Of a stretch of 64,000 bases of DNA, positions 53,970-63,054 are shown in pieces. The stretch lies in NCBI RefSeq assembly GCF_012276755.1, contig NZ_JAAXKX010000001.1:124001-188000 (forward strand), given 5' to 3'. This stretch comes from Marichromatium bheemlicum (GTDB lineage: Bacteria > Pseudomonadota > Gammaproteobacteria > Chromatiales > Chromatiaceae). The notes beneath the pieces were generated by a model. The model saw only the letters and a list, made by a program, of their open reading frames with translations, did no database searches and was not told the origin of the DNA. Position 1 is the first letter of the stretch; the number at the start of each line of letters is the position of its first letter. The translations under genes were made by a program, and so were the position numbers.

Positions 53970-55943
53970 ATGTACGAACAGGTTTCACACGCCCTGCTGA
54001 ACGACATCCTCGATGCCTTCAGTCACCGGGTCAGACGTGAGGACCTCCGGCACTTCTATACCCGCCTGGGGGCGAACTTCTACGCCATCCACTCGCTGTT
54101 CGGGCATCTCTACGGACACCGCCAGGACTTCAAGGAGCAAATGGTGCGGCTCACCGAGCGCTTGGCGCAGGCCTATGTCGAGCGCCCGGCGCCGCTCAAG
54201 GCGCTCGACATGGTGCGCGAGGCCGACCACAACTGGTTCCTCGATCAACAATGGGTGGGGATGGCGCTCTATGCCGACGGCTTCGCCGGCAACCTGCCCG
54301 GGCTGATCGAGCGCCTGCCCTATCTGCAGGAACTCGGGGTCAACATGGTGCACGTGATGCCGATCCTGCGCTGCCCGCAGGGGGCAAGCGACGGTGGCTA
54401 TGCGGTGAGTGACTTCCGCGACATCGACCCACGCATGGGCACGGTCGAGGACGTGCGCGCGCTCGGCGCACGAATGCGCGAGCACGGCATGCTGCTGACC
54501 CTCGATGTGGTGGTCAACCACACCTCCGATGAGCACGACTGGGCACGGCGCGCGCGCGCCGGCGAGCGCGCCTTCCAGGACTTCTACTACACCTTCCCCA
54601 ACCGCGACGTGCCCGACATGTTCGAGGCGACCCTACCGGAGATCTTCCCCGAGACCGCGCCGGGGAACTTCACCTGGGACGCCGAGATGCAGCGCTGGGT
54701 GATGACCGTCTTCAACAACTACCAGTGGGATCTGAACTACGCCAACCCGGCGGTGTTCATCGAGATGCTCGACATCATCCTGTTCTGGATCAACCAAGGC
54801 GCCGACATCATCCGCCTCGACGCTGTGGCCTTCCTGTGGAAGAAGATCGGCACCACCTCGCAGAACGAGCACGAGGCGCACCTGATCCTGCAGCTGATGA
54901 AGGACTGCTGTCAGGTGGTGGCACCGGGACCGCTGTTCATCGCCGAGGCGATCGTCTCGCCCTCGGAGATCATCAAGTACTTCGGCGAGGATGCGGTGAT
55001 CGCCAAGGAGTGCGAGATCGCCTACAACGCCACCTTCATGGCACTGCTGTGGGACGCGGTGGCAACCAAGAACGCCAAGCTACTCAACCAGGGCATCCAG
55101 AGCCTGCCGCACAAGCTCGATCGCGCCACCTGGCTGAACTACGTGCGCTGTCACGACGACATCGGGCTTGGCTTCGACGACGCCGACATCCGCGCCAGCG
55201 GCTACGACCCCTATCACCACCGACGATTCCTGATCGACTGGTTCACCGGCGTCTACGCGGGCTCACCGGGACGCGGCCGACCCTTCGGCGTCAATCCCAA
55301 GACCGGGGACGCGCGCATCTCCGGGGCGCTGGCCTCGCTCGCCGGGCTGGAGACGGCGCTCGAACGCGGCGATCAGCAGGCCATCGACCAGGCCGTCGAC
55401 CTGATCCTCACCCTGCACGCGATGATCCTCTCCTTCGGTGGCATCCCGCTGATCTGGTACGGCGACGAACTCGGCACCCTCAACGACAACTCCTTCCTCG
55501 AGGACGCCACCAAGGCCGGCGACAGTCGCTGGATCCATCGCCCGCGCATCGATTGGGGACGCGCCGAGCGCCGCCACCAGCCGGGCACGATCGAGCAGCG
55601 GATCTTCGACGGGCTGAGGCGGTTGATCGAGGTGCGCAAGCGCACCCCGGCATTCGCCGACTTCAACAATCGCGAGCTGATCGAGGTCGCCAACCCCCAC
55701 CTGTTCGTCTTCCTGCGCACCCACCCGACACTGCAGAGCGGCTCGGTGCTGGTAGCGGCCAACTTCGACGCCAACCCACAGTTCCTCGATTTCGACGTGC
55801 TCAACCAGCGCGGACTGTTCCGTCAGGGCCAGATCGAGGACCTGATCACCGGCGAGTCACCGGCGCTGTTCAACAACCGCATGGTGATCCCGCCGTTCCA
55901 CTTCTACTGGCTCACCAGCCAGCGCGCTCGCGCCCAACTCTGA
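53970..55943 (+). CDS. Amylosucrase-type GH13 enzyme
   Basis: 657 residues, near the 636 of Neisseria amylosucrase. GH13 core after a helical N-domain (about 1-85): LDVVVNHTSDEHDW, GADIIRLDAVAFLWKK with nucleophile Asp284, LFIAEAIVSP with acid/base Glu326, and YVRCHDDIG with His395-Asp396. Amylosucrase splits sucrose and moves glucose to an alpha-1,4-glucan, releasing fructose; related sucrose hydrolases act mainly with water. No signal peptide, so it is cytoplasmic. As the last gene of the cluster it allows sucrose to be withdrawn, for example into glycogen, when salt stress ends (inference). Confidence 0.92.
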   Translation: MYEQVSHALLNDILDAFSHRVRREDLRHFYTRLGANFYAIHSLFGHLYGHRQDFKEQMVRLTERLAQAYVERPAPLKALDMVREADHNWFLDQQWVGMALYADGFAGNLPGLIERLPYLQELGVNMVHVMPILRCPQGASDGGYAVSDFRDIDPRMGTVEDVRALGARMREHGMLLTLDVVVNHTSDEHDWARRARAGERAFQDFYYTFPNRDVPDMFEATLPEIFPETAPGNFTWDAEMQRWVMTVFNNYQWDLNYANPAVFIEMLDIILFWINQGADIIRLDAVAFLWKKIGTTSQNEHEAHLILQLMKDCCQVVAPGPLFIAEAIVSPSEIIKYFGEDAVIAKECEIAYNATFMALLWDAVATKNAKLLNQGIQSLPHKLDRATWLNYVRCHDDIGLGFDDADIRASGYDPYHHRRFLIDWFTGVYAGSPGRGRPFGVNPKTGDARISGALASLAGLETALERGDQQAIDQAVDLILTLHAMILSFGGIPLIWYGDELGTLNDNSFLEDATKAGDSRWIHRPRIDWGRAERRHQPGTIEQRIFDGLRRLIEVRKRTPAFADFNNRELIEVANPHLFVFLRTHPTLQSGSVLVAANFDANPQFLDFDVLNQRGLFRQGQIEDLITGESPALFNNRMVIPPFHFYWLTSQRARAQL

Positions 55944-55953
55944 GCCGGGCCGC

Positions 55954-56844
55954 TCAGTAGCCCCAGCCACCCGGATGGGGATGAGGCCCCGGGTGGTGTG
56001 GCGGGTAGGGCACCGGCACGCCACCATGCGGCGGATAGGGCGCAGGAGGCGGTGGGTAATAGCCCTGGGGCGGATACCAAGGCGCCGACGCCGGACGCGG
56101 CGGTGCGGTCGGAGCCGGGGGCGACATCGCGTTCATGTCTGTGGGCGAGGACACCGCGGCGCCACCGTTGGCCTCCTCCGCGACAGGCACGCCATCCTCT
56201 GCAACGATATCATCGACCACGTACGCAGCCGGGGGCATCTCATCCCCTGTGGGCTGGTCGCCGCCCGCCCCCACCGAGACCTCGACATCATCGGCAGCGA
56301 CGGTCGGTGATGCGGTCTCGGCTGCCAGCTCCCCCCCGACGGACGCACTCACGGCCTCCGTCTCCGGCACGGCGCCGGCGCTCGACGACAGCTCGGGCGC
56401 CGCGGTCTCGACGGCAGGCTCGGCGCTCGCCGTCCCCTCGGGGCCGGCGTGTCCCTCCTCGCCGAGCACACCGGCAGCGGCCCCCACTGCGCCGGGCGCC
56501 GGCGGGACGACGGCGCTCGTCGCCTCCTCGGGGGCCAAGCGCTCAGCGGCGGCGACCGGGTCGGTCCGGTCCGGTCCGGACTCAGCGGGTCCGGGATCGA
56601 CAGGCGATGGGGCGGGGGCGGGCGACTCCCCCCCCGGTTCAGCCAGCGGGGCGTGTACCACGTGACCGATCGGTGCCAGCGACGGCGCCTCACCGCGCGG
56701 CTGCGTCCACCACTCGGGATGGAAGTCGACCAGATAGACGTAGACACCCCCGAGCAAGGTCGCCACCAATACCGTACGGACCAGCAGCCGCTCCCAATCG
56801 AGCCGGCGCAGGCGCATGAACAGACTCCACAACTGTTTCATCAT
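55954..56844 (-). CDS. Pro/Ala-rich single-pass membrane protein, function unknown
   Basis: 296 residues; ATG at 56844 chosen, with an ATG one codon later and a GTG two codons earlier as alternatives. One transmembrane helix (about 20-40, LVRTVLVATLLGGVYVYLV) follows a basic N-terminus; the remainder is a long disordered Pro/Ala/Glu-rich region without cysteines. The C-terminus is an extreme Pro/Tyr/His segment (YPPQGYYPPPPAPYPPHGG, then PHHPGPHPHPGGWGY), which could bind SH3-like partners or metal. I recognise no family. Convergent with the amylosucrase gene (10 bp). Confidence 0.7.
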   Translation of the reverse strand: MMKQLWSLFMRLRRLDWERLLVRTVLVATLLGGVYVYLVDFHPEWWTQPRGEAPSLAPIGHVVHAPLAEPGGESPAPAPSPVDPGPAESGPDRTDPVAAAERLAPEEATSAVVPPAPGAVGAAAGVLGEEGHAGPEGTASAEPAVETAAPELSSSAGAVPETEAVSASVGGELAAETASPTVAADDVEVSVGAGGDQPTGDEMPPAAYVVDDIVAEDGVPVAEEANGGAAVSSPTDMNAMSPPAPTAPPRPASAPWYPPQGYYPPPPAPYPPHGGVPVPYPPHHPGPHPHPGGWGY

Positions 56845-57388
56845 TCTCACCGCGAGAACCCGGTCGAACGGACCGAGGGGATAGCACCCGCCCGTAGGCG
56901 GCCTCTCTCGCTGACCTCCATCGTGATCGACGCTATCTCTGAGATGAATGTGTCCGCCAGCGGCCAGCTGGCTGAGGGGAATTGAACCGCGAAGTCACGC
57001 AAGACACAAAGGGATGTGGTGTCCAGTGGCGAGCGCCCAACGTCTCTCCCCCATGCGGGATGCTGCCCGAGAGCACGCCTGACGGGGTGGCGACGGGGCG
57101 GACTGCGGCGAGTCGGTGGGCTGAGTAACCGTGCAATGGCGCAACCGCTTGGCGTCGAGGCGGACCTGGCCAGTCACCCCACCAGGCTAGAGCAAGGGGC
57201 GGCCCTGAAAACGGGAACGGCGCCAGGGGTATCGAACACCGCCCCCCTGGCCCAGCCTGACCTCGCGACTCGGTCCTCCGGGTTGCTGGTTGCTGATCGC
57301 AATGCATCGGCACGCCCTCTACCTTTCGTGGACGGAAGCGTTATCATATAGGGTTTTCCACAATCAAGAGCCTCGAGCAGCCGCCGCC
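56845..57388. other. Intergenic region before the acetolactate-synthase-like gene
   Basis: About 545 bp. One copy of the dispersed repeat lies at 56984-57013. TTATCATATAGGG at 57341-57353 looks like a -10 for the next gene, without a good -35. The rest is unrecognised. Confidence 0.5.
56984..57013 (+). repeat. Dispersed intergenic repeat
   Basis: GAACCGCGAAGTCACGCAAG then ACACAAAGGG; member of the family seen at 30.5, 37.8 and 40.3 kb. Confidence 0.7.
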
Positions 57389-59125
57389 ATGACCAACCCT
57401 CCCCAGACAGGTGCCTCCATCTTCTTCGACGTTCTCGCCGACCTCGGGGTCGAGCACCTGTTCGGGCACACGGGGGGCGCCATCATCCCGCTACACGTCG
57501 AGCTCAACCGGCGCATGCGTGATGGTCGGGCCGCCCCTCAGTTCATCCTCTGTCGCGAGGAGGGCGGGGCCGGGCATGCCGCCGAGGGCTATGCCCGCGC
57601 CAGCGGCCGGGTCGGTATCTGTATCGTCACCTCCGGGCCGGGCGCGACCAATCTCGCCACCCCGATCGCCGATGCCCACAAGGACTCGCTGCCGACGCTG
57701 TTCATCACCGGCCAGGTCTCCAGCGGCGCGATCGGCTCGGACGCCTTCCAGGAGGTCGACACCGTCGGCATGACCCGGCCGATCTCCAAGCACAACTATC
57801 TGATCAAGGACGTCGCAGATCTCGAGTGGGTGCTGCGTGAGGCCTATGCCCTGGCCACCAGCGGCCGCCCCGGCCCGGTGGTGATCGATCTGTGCAAGGA
57901 TGTCCAGCTCGCTACGCGCACCACCACCAATCCGGCCCGGGCCCGTCACCGCGAGCAGCCGGCCTTCGACACCGCGCGCGCCGATGCCATCCTCGAGGCT
58001 TTGGCCTGCGCCGAACGCCCGGTGATCAAGGCCGGCGGCGGGGTGATCCATGCCAATGCCGCCACCCGGCTGGCACAGCTTGCCGAGCGCTTCGAGGCGC
58101 CGGTGACCACCACCTTCAACGCCCTCGGCGCCCTGCCCTTCGAGCTGCCTCACAATCTCGGCATGCCGGGAATGCACGGCACCATCCCGGCCAACTATGC
58201 GCTGCACGAGGCCGACTTCATCCTCAGCCTCGGCGGTCGTTTCGACGATCGAGTGGCGGTCAAGGGCTTCGGCGCCGGCAAGCGCATCGCCCATATCGAC
58301 ATCGACCCCTCGGAGATCGACAAGACCATCTCCAGCCACCTCAACCTGGTGGCCGCGATCGATGTCTTCCTCGACCACGCCCTCGCCACCACCCGCTCGG
58401 CCCGTCACCCCGAGTGGATGGCACAGATCGCCACCTGGCGCGAACAGATGCCCAAGCCCTATGGCGAGGGTGACTACATCAAGCCGCAGGCGGCCATCGA
58501 GGTGATCTCCGAACTCACCGAGGGCCTGGCCACCGTCTCCACCGGCGTCGGTCAGCACCAGATGTGGGCGGCGCAGTACTACCGCTTCCGTCGTCCGCGG
58601 CAGTGGATCAGCTCCGGCGGTCTCGGCACCATGGGCTTCGGCCTGCCGGCGGCGATCGGCGCCTGGTACGCCGACCCCGAACACCCGGCGGTACTGATCG
58701 ACGGCGACGGCAGCTTCCAGATGAATATCCAGGAACTCGGCACCGTGGTCGCCAACCGCATCCCGCTGAAGATGTTCGTGCTCAACAACAGCTTCCTCGG
58801 TATGGTGCGCCAGTGGGAGGACATGATGGACGGCGGGCTGCACTACGAGACCTGCCTGGCTCGCAACATCGACTGCCCGCCCGACTGCACCGAACTCGAC
58901 CAAACCTGCCGCCGCCAGATCCCCAACCTCAGCGGACTCAAGCACGTCTACCCGGGGCTGAAGACGATCCGGATCAAGCATGTCGACGAGCTGCGCCCGG
59001 GCATCGCCGAGGCCCTCGCCGAGCCCGGCCCAGTGGTGGTCGACGTGTGGATCGACAAGGCCGAGAACGTGGTGCCGATGGTGCCGCCGGGCCAGGGCCT
59101 CAGCGAGATGATCGTCGACTGCTGA
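57389..59125 (+). CDS. Acetolactate synthase-like ThDP enzyme with four-Cys insert
   Basis: 578 residues. Three ThDP-enzyme domains: the N-terminal one with [32 protein letters not shown] (catalytic Glu) and TSGPGATNL; the middle one with [16 protein letters not shown]; the C-terminal one with [16 protein letters not shown] and the ThDP/Mg loop [14 protein letters not shown]. These match the IlvB/IlvI large subunit. Unusually, Cys489, Cys496, Cys500 and Cys507 form C-x6-C-x3-C-x6-C in the stretch after [12 protein letters not shown] where IlvB normally has PDFVKLAEAYG. No ilvN regulatory subunit or ilvC follows, so it may be a specialised acetolactate synthase or another ThDP enzyme. ATG at 57389; a hairpin closes the gene. 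Confidence 0.82.
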   Translation: MTNPPQTGASIFFDVLADLGVEHLFGHTGGAIIPLHVELNRRMRDGRAAPQFILCREEGGAGHAAEGYARASGRVGICIVTSGPGATNLATPIADAHKDSLPTLFITGQVSSGAIGSDAFQEVDTVGMTRPISKHNYLIKDVADLEWVLREAYALATSGRPGPVVIDLCKDVQLATRTTTNPARARHREQPAFDTARADAILEALACAERPVIKAGGGVIHANAATRLAQLAERFEAPVTTTFNALGALPFELPHNLGMPGMHGTIPANYALHEADFILSLGGRFDDRVAVKGFGAGKRIAHIDIDPSEIDKTISSHLNLVAAIDVFLDHALATTRSARHPEWMAQIATWREQMPKPYGEGDYIKPQAAIEVISELTEGLATVSTGVGQHQMWAAQYYRFRRPRQWISSGGLGTMGFGLPAAIGAWYADPEHPAVLIDGDGSFQMNIQELGTVVANRIPLKMFVLNNSFLGMVRQWEDMMDGGLHYETCLARNIDCPPDCTELDQTCRRQIPNLSGLKHVYPGLKTIRIKHVDELRPGIAEALAEPGPVVVDVWIDKAENVVPMVPPGQGLSEMIVDC

Positions 59126-59130
59126 GCCCA

Positions 59131-59157
59131 CCGCCCCGGGTTGCGCGCCCGGGGCGG
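59131..59157 (+). terminator. Hairpin after the acetolactate-synthase-like gene
   Basis: Stem CCGCCCCGGG / CCCGGGGCGG, 10 bp perfect, 7-nt loop, only C/T-mixed sequence after it. It begins six bases after the stop. Confidence 0.65.
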
Positions 59158-59394
59158 CCCTCTCCCGCACGCCTGCATTGTCATTGCGAATCCTCAGGCT
59201 TGAGAGATTCAATCACCAAATTGTTGCACCTGCGAAAAGCGACCTGATCTACTCCTGACCCTGGGTGGGGTCGGCCATGCGTGCCCGTCCCGGGCGTGCG
59301 GCGTCCCGCGAGCCTGTGCCCCGATCGACCCAATGGCGGCACCAAGGATCATCGAATCGCCCCTCGTCGCGCGAGGGAGGGAGAGGTAGCTAGG

Positions 59395-61581
59395 ATGAAC
59401 GAACGCATCGAGGTCGGCGGTCTGCGCATCGCCAAGCCCCTGTACGAACTGCTCCGTGACGAGATCGCCCCAGGCACCGGGATCGCCCCCGACGCCTTCT
59501 GGACGGCCCTCGGCCAGGTGGTCGATGACCTGGCACCACGCAACCGCGCGTTGCTCGAGACCCGCGCCCGGCTGCAACGCCAGATCGACGATTGGCACCG
59601 CACCCACCGCGACCAACCACACGAGGCCGCGGCCTATCGCGCCTTCCTCACCGAGATCGGCTATCTCCAACCCGAGGGTCCGGACGTCCAGATCGAGACC
59701 GACGGCGTCGACCCCGAGATCGCCACCCTCGCCGGTCCCCAGCTGGTCGTCCCGGTGAGCAACGCCCGCTATGCGCTCAATGCCGCCAACGCCCGCTGGG
59801 GCAGTCTCTACGACGCCCTCTACGGCACCGACGCCATCGCCGAGGACGACGGCTGCGCGCGCGGCGCCACCTACAACCCCAAGCGCGGCGCGGCGGTGGT
59901 GGCGCGTGCCGCCGAGCTACTCGACCAGGCCGTGCCGCTCAATCGCGGCTCGCACCGAGACGCCTGCGGTTATCGGGTGCTCGACGGCGCGCTGCTCGTC
60001 GATCTGCCCGACAACAGCCAGACCATGCTACGCGAGCCGACGCAGTTCGCCGGCTCGCGCGGCGCCCCCGAACAGCCCGAGGCGATTCTGCTGGTCAATC
60101 ACGGACTGCACATCGAGCTGGTGATCGACCGCGACCACCGGGTCGGGCGCGAGAGTCGCTCGGGGTTAGCCGATGTCGTGCTGGAGTCGGCGCTGACCAC
60201 CATCCAGGACTGCGAGGACTCGGTCGCCGCGGTCGACACCGAGGACAAGATCGAGGTCTATCGCAACTGGCTGGGGCTGATGAAGGGGACGCTCACGGCG
60301 CGCTTCGACAAGGGCGGACGCAGCCTCGAACGCTGCCTCGCCGAGGATCGTCACTACACCCGCCCCGACGGCACCGCGCTGACCCTGCCCGGGCGGGCGC
60401 TGATGCTGGTGCGCAACGTCGGCCACCTGATGACCACCGACGCGGTGCTCGACGCCGCCGGCGAGGCGATCCCCGAGGGCATGCTCGACGGCATGGTCAC
60501 CGCACTGTGCGCGCTCCACGACATCCACCCCGAGCACGGCCGGCACCGCAACTCGCGCGCCGGCAGTCTCTATATCGTCAAGCCGAAGATGCACGGCCCC
60601 GAGGAGGTCGCCTTCGCCGTCGAGCTGTTCGCCCGCATCGAGGACGCCTTGGGGCTGGCGCGCAACACCCTCAAGATCGGCATCATGGACGAGGAGCGGC
60701 GCACCACGCTCAACCTCAAGGCATGCATCGGTGCCGCGCGCGAGCGGGTGATCTTCATCAACACCGGCTTCCTCGACCGCACCGGCGACGAGATCCACAC
60801 CGACATGGAGGCCGGACCGGTACTGCGCAAGGCGGAGATGAAGCAGGCCGGCTGGCTGCGCGCCTACGAGGACTGGAACGTCGACGTCGGGCTAGCCTGC
60901 GGACTGCGCGGACGCGCCCAGATCGGCAAGGGGATGTGGACCATGCCCGACGAGATGCGCGCCATGCTCGAGACCAAACAGGCCCACCCGGGCGCCGGCG
61001 CCAACTGCGCCTGGGTGCCCTCGCCCACCGCCGCCACCCTGCACGCGCTGCACTACCACCAGATCGACGTCGCCGCGGTGCAGGCCGAGCTTGCCGCCAA
61101 CGGTCCCCGCGCCCGCCTCGAACAGCTCCTCGAGATCCCGCTCGGCGACCCCGCCAACTGGAGCGCCGAGCAGATCCAGCAGGAACTCGACAACAACTGC
61201 CAGGGTATCCTCGGCTATGTGGTGCGCTGGATCGACCAGGGCGTCGGTTGTTCCAAGGTGCCAGACATCACCGACGTCGGGCTGATGGAGGATCGCGCCA
61301 CCCTGCGCATCTCCAGTCAGCACCTGGCCAACTGGCTGCACCACGGGGTGGTCGAGCGCGCCCAGGTGCGCGCCGCGCTCGAGCGCATGGCCAGGGTCGT
61401 CGATGCCCAGAACGCCGCCGACCCCGGCTACCGACCGATGGCCCCCGGCTTCGACGGCATCGCCTTCACCGCCGCCTGCGAGCTGATCTTCGCCGGCTGC
61501 GCGGCGCCCAATGGCTATACCGAACCCACCCTCCACAGCATGCGCCGGCGCTTCAAGGATCAGCACGGAACCACCCCCTGA
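59395..61581 (+). CDS. glcB: Malate synthase G
   Basis: 728 residues, the size of E. coli GlcB. Condenses glyoxylate with acetyl-CoA to malate in the glyoxylate bypass or glycolate metabolism. Typical blocks: [34 protein letters not shown] (in parts), [28 protein letters not shown], with active-site MTTDAV and [34 protein letters not shown] (in parts), [11 protein letters not shown] and [17 protein letters not shown]. The Met and Cys residues of form G are present. The ATG at 59395 follows GGAGGGAGAGG at some distance. Isocitrate lyase is not in this window. Confidence 0.96.
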   Translation: MNERIEVGGLRIAKPLYELLRDEIAPGTGIAPDAFWTALGQVVDDLAPRNRALLETRARLQRQIDDWHRTHRDQPHEAAAYRAFLTEIGYLQPEGPDVQIETDGVDPEIATLAGPQLVVPVSNARYALNAANARWGSLYDALYGTDAIAEDDGCARGATYNPKRGAAVVARAAELLDQAVPLNRGSHRDACGYRVLDGALLVDLPDNSQTMLREPTQFAGSRGAPEQPEAILLVNHGLHIELVIDRDHRVGRESRSGLADVVLESALTTIQDCEDSVAAVDTEDKIEVYRNWLGLMKGTLTARFDKGGRSLERCLAEDRHYTRPDGTALTLPGRALMLVRNVGHLMTTDAVLDAAGEAIPEGMLDGMVTALCALHDIHPEHGRHRNSRAGSLYIVKPKMHGPEEVAFAVELFARIEDALGLARNTLKIGIMDEERRTTLNLKACIGAARERVIFINTGFLDRTGDEIHTDMEAGPVLRKAEMKQAGWLRAYEDWNVDVGLACGLRGRAQIGKGMWTMPDEMRAMLETKQAHPGAGANCAWVPSPTAATLHALHYHQIDVAAVQAELAANGPRARLEQLLEIPLGDPANWSAEQIQQELDNNCQGILGYVVRWIDQGVGCSKVPDITDVGLMEDRATLRISSQHLANWLHHGVVERAQVRAALERMARVVDAQNAADPGYRPMAPGFDGIAFTAACELIFAGCAAPNGYTEPTLHSMRRRFKDQHGTTP

Positions 61582-61591
61582 GCCGCGTCCA

Positions 61592-61615
61592 CCGTCCCGG
61601 CACACGCCGGGGCGG
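61592..61615 (+). terminator. Hairpin after glcB
   Basis: Arms CCGTCCCGGC / GCCGGGGCGG (one G-T wobble), 4-nt loop. No T-run. Confidence 0.55.
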
Positions 61616-61776
61616 AACATCTCCAGTCCGCGCCTACACTAAGTCGATACCGGTCCCGGTCCGCCACCCGCCGCGCGGCCGGCGCGGGTCGCCTGCCACC
61701 GACCCGCGGGGAGCCGTCCAGCAAGGAAGCCCATCAGCGACGACGGGCGGCAGCCAACCACCACAGGAGCCAAGCC

Positions 61777-62118
61777 ATGACCGCCACCCAGATCGCCGGT
61801 CGCGCGCTGGAGTTCGACAAGAAGGGACACCTGGTGCACTTCGAGGACTGGGACCGCGAACTCGCCGAGGCCCTGGCCGAGGAGGAAGGACTGACCCTCG
61901 GCGAGTGCCACTGGAAGGTGATCGAATTTCTCCGCGCCTACTACGCGATGCACGAGATCCCGCCCTCGCCCAAGGTGGTGATCCGTACCATCGGCAGCGA
62001 GGTCTCGGCCCATGTCCCCTGCACCCGCAAGCACCTCGAGGCGCTGTTCCCCGGCGGCGGCTGCAAGCAGGCCTGCCGGATCGCCGGACTACCACGCTAC
62101 TATTGCCACTCCTGCTGA
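61777..62118 (+). CDS. DsrC/TusE-family protein with atypical four-Cys C-terminal tail
   Basis: 113 residues, one DsrC/TusE domain: ALEFDKKGHLVHFEDWDRELAEALAEEEGL (in parts) and HWKVIEFLRAYYAMHEIPPSPKV match DsrC. The C-terminal arm ends KQACRIAGLPRYYCHSC. Cys100 aligns with the conserved CysB of DsrC; the usual CysA sits 11 residues later as the penultimate residue, but here cysteines stand at +10 (Cys110) and +13 (Cys113, the last residue), with an extra Cys96 before the arm. TusE carries only one of these. So it is neither typical DsrC nor TusE. DsrC-type proteins carry sulfur trisulfides in dissimilatory sulfur oxidation. The thioredoxin-like gene 37 bp downstream could be its redox partner (inference). 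Confidence 0.87.
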   Translation: MTATQIAGRALEFDKKGHLVHFEDWDRELAEALAEEEGLTLGECHWKVIEFLRAYYAMHEIPPSPKVVIRTIGSEVSAHVPCTRKHLEALFPGGGCKQACRIAGLPRYYCHSC

Positions 62119-62155
62119 TGAGCCCGGGGCGCACGCAGCGCCCCACCCCGAGCCG

Positions 62156-62722
62156 ATGACCGCACCCACCGACGCGAAGAAACCACGTCGCCGCCAACTG
62201 TGGCGCTGGACCCTCAACCTGCTGCTGTTCATCGCCGCGCTCCAGGCGATCGACTGGTGGAAGACCCGAACGCTGCCGAACGGCGCCGCGCCACCGCTGC
62301 AGGGCATCACCCTCGACGGCGAGATACGCGCGCTCGCCGACTATCGGGGCGCACCACTGCTGGTGCACTTCTGGGCGACCTGGTGCCCGATCTGTCGCCT
62401 CAGTGAAGACGCGATCGCCGCCGTCGCCGAGGACCATCAGGTCGTGACGGTGGCAATGCAGTCCGGCAACGACGCCGACATCGCCGCCTATCTCGACGCC
62501 CAGGGGCTCGACCTGGTGGTCATCCCCGACCCCGACGGGGCGATCGCCGGACGCTGGGGCGTGGGCGCAGTACCGACCAGCTTCGTGATCGACGCCACGG
62601 GCGCCATCCACAGCTCGACCATGGGTTTGAGCACCGCTCCGGGGCTGCGTGCCCGGCTGTGGGCGGCGGCGCAGGGCACGCCCGCGGCGGAGACTTTGCC
62701 GCCCCCCGCGGCTCGCCTATAA
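62156..62722 (+). CDS. TlpA/ScsD-like membrane-anchored thioredoxin
   Basis: 188 residues. Uncleaved N-terminal anchor (about 15-35, LWRWTLNLLLFIAALQAIDWW) after a Lys/Arg-rich head, so the domain faces the periplasm. The thioredoxin-like domain has VHFWATWCPICRLSEDAI with the C-P-I-C active site and the cis-proline region GVGAVPTSFVIDATG. Family members reduce periplasmic disulfides or mature c-type cytochromes. It begins 37 bp after the DsrC-like gene, same strand, and the two are probably one transcript, even though a periplasmic domain would not meet a cytoplasmic DsrC. The -A-A-Q-tail is disordered. Confidence 0.87.
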   Translation: MTAPTDAKKPRRRQLWRWTLNLLLFIAALQAIDWWKTRTLPNGAAPPLQGITLDGEIRALADYRGAPLLVHFWATWCPICRLSEDAIAAVAEDHQVVTVAMQSGNDADIAAYLDAQGLDLVVIPDPDGAIAGRWGVGAVPTSFVIDATGAIHSSTMGLSTAPGLRARLWAAAQGTPAAETLPPPAARL

Positions 62723-62773
62723 TCGCCCGCATTAGCATTCATCGATATACCAAACCAGACACGGAGAGCAGCG

Positions 62774-63031
62774 ATGCCGACCTATGACTACCGTTGCGAT
62801 GCCAACGATCGGGTGATCGAAGTCAGCCACCGCATGAGCGAGACCCTCTCGACCTGGGGCGAGCTGTGCGCACGCGCCGGCATCGAGCCCGGCGACACCG
62901 CCCCCGAGACCCCGGTACGTCGTCTCGCCACCGGCGGCAACCTGATCGCCAGCACCAGCCTCGGCAGTGGCGCCGCACCTGCCTGCTGCCCCAGCGGCAG
63001 CTGCTGCAGCAACGGCATGTGTGGGCTCTGA
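62774..63031 (+). CDS. FmdB-like small protein with Cys-rich tail
   Basis: 85 residues. MPTYDYRCDANDRVIEVSHRM is the FmdB/zinc-ribbon opening, and TWGELC at about 27-32 contains the second cysteine; the two full C-x2-C knuckles of FmdB are not complete. The C-terminus carries five cysteines (71, 72, 77, 78, 83) in CCPSGSCCSNGMCGL, a possible metal or cluster site. FmdB proteins were named as putative regulators of formamidase, but the function is unknown. Positioned 51 bp after the thioredoxin gene, so it may belong to the same redox operon. Confidence 0.75.
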   Translation: MPTYDYRCDANDRVIEVSHRMSETLSTWGELCARAGIEPGDTAPETPVRRLATGGNLIASTSLGSGAAPACCPSGSCCSNGMCGL

Positions 63032-63054
63032 CCCCGACCCGGGCACGCCGGCAC

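Noticed and set aside
59592-62159. 855-codon plus-strand frame overlapping glcB and the DsrC-like gene
   Set aside because: Arg/Pro-dominated third-frame shadow of glcB; the real proteins are in the other frames.
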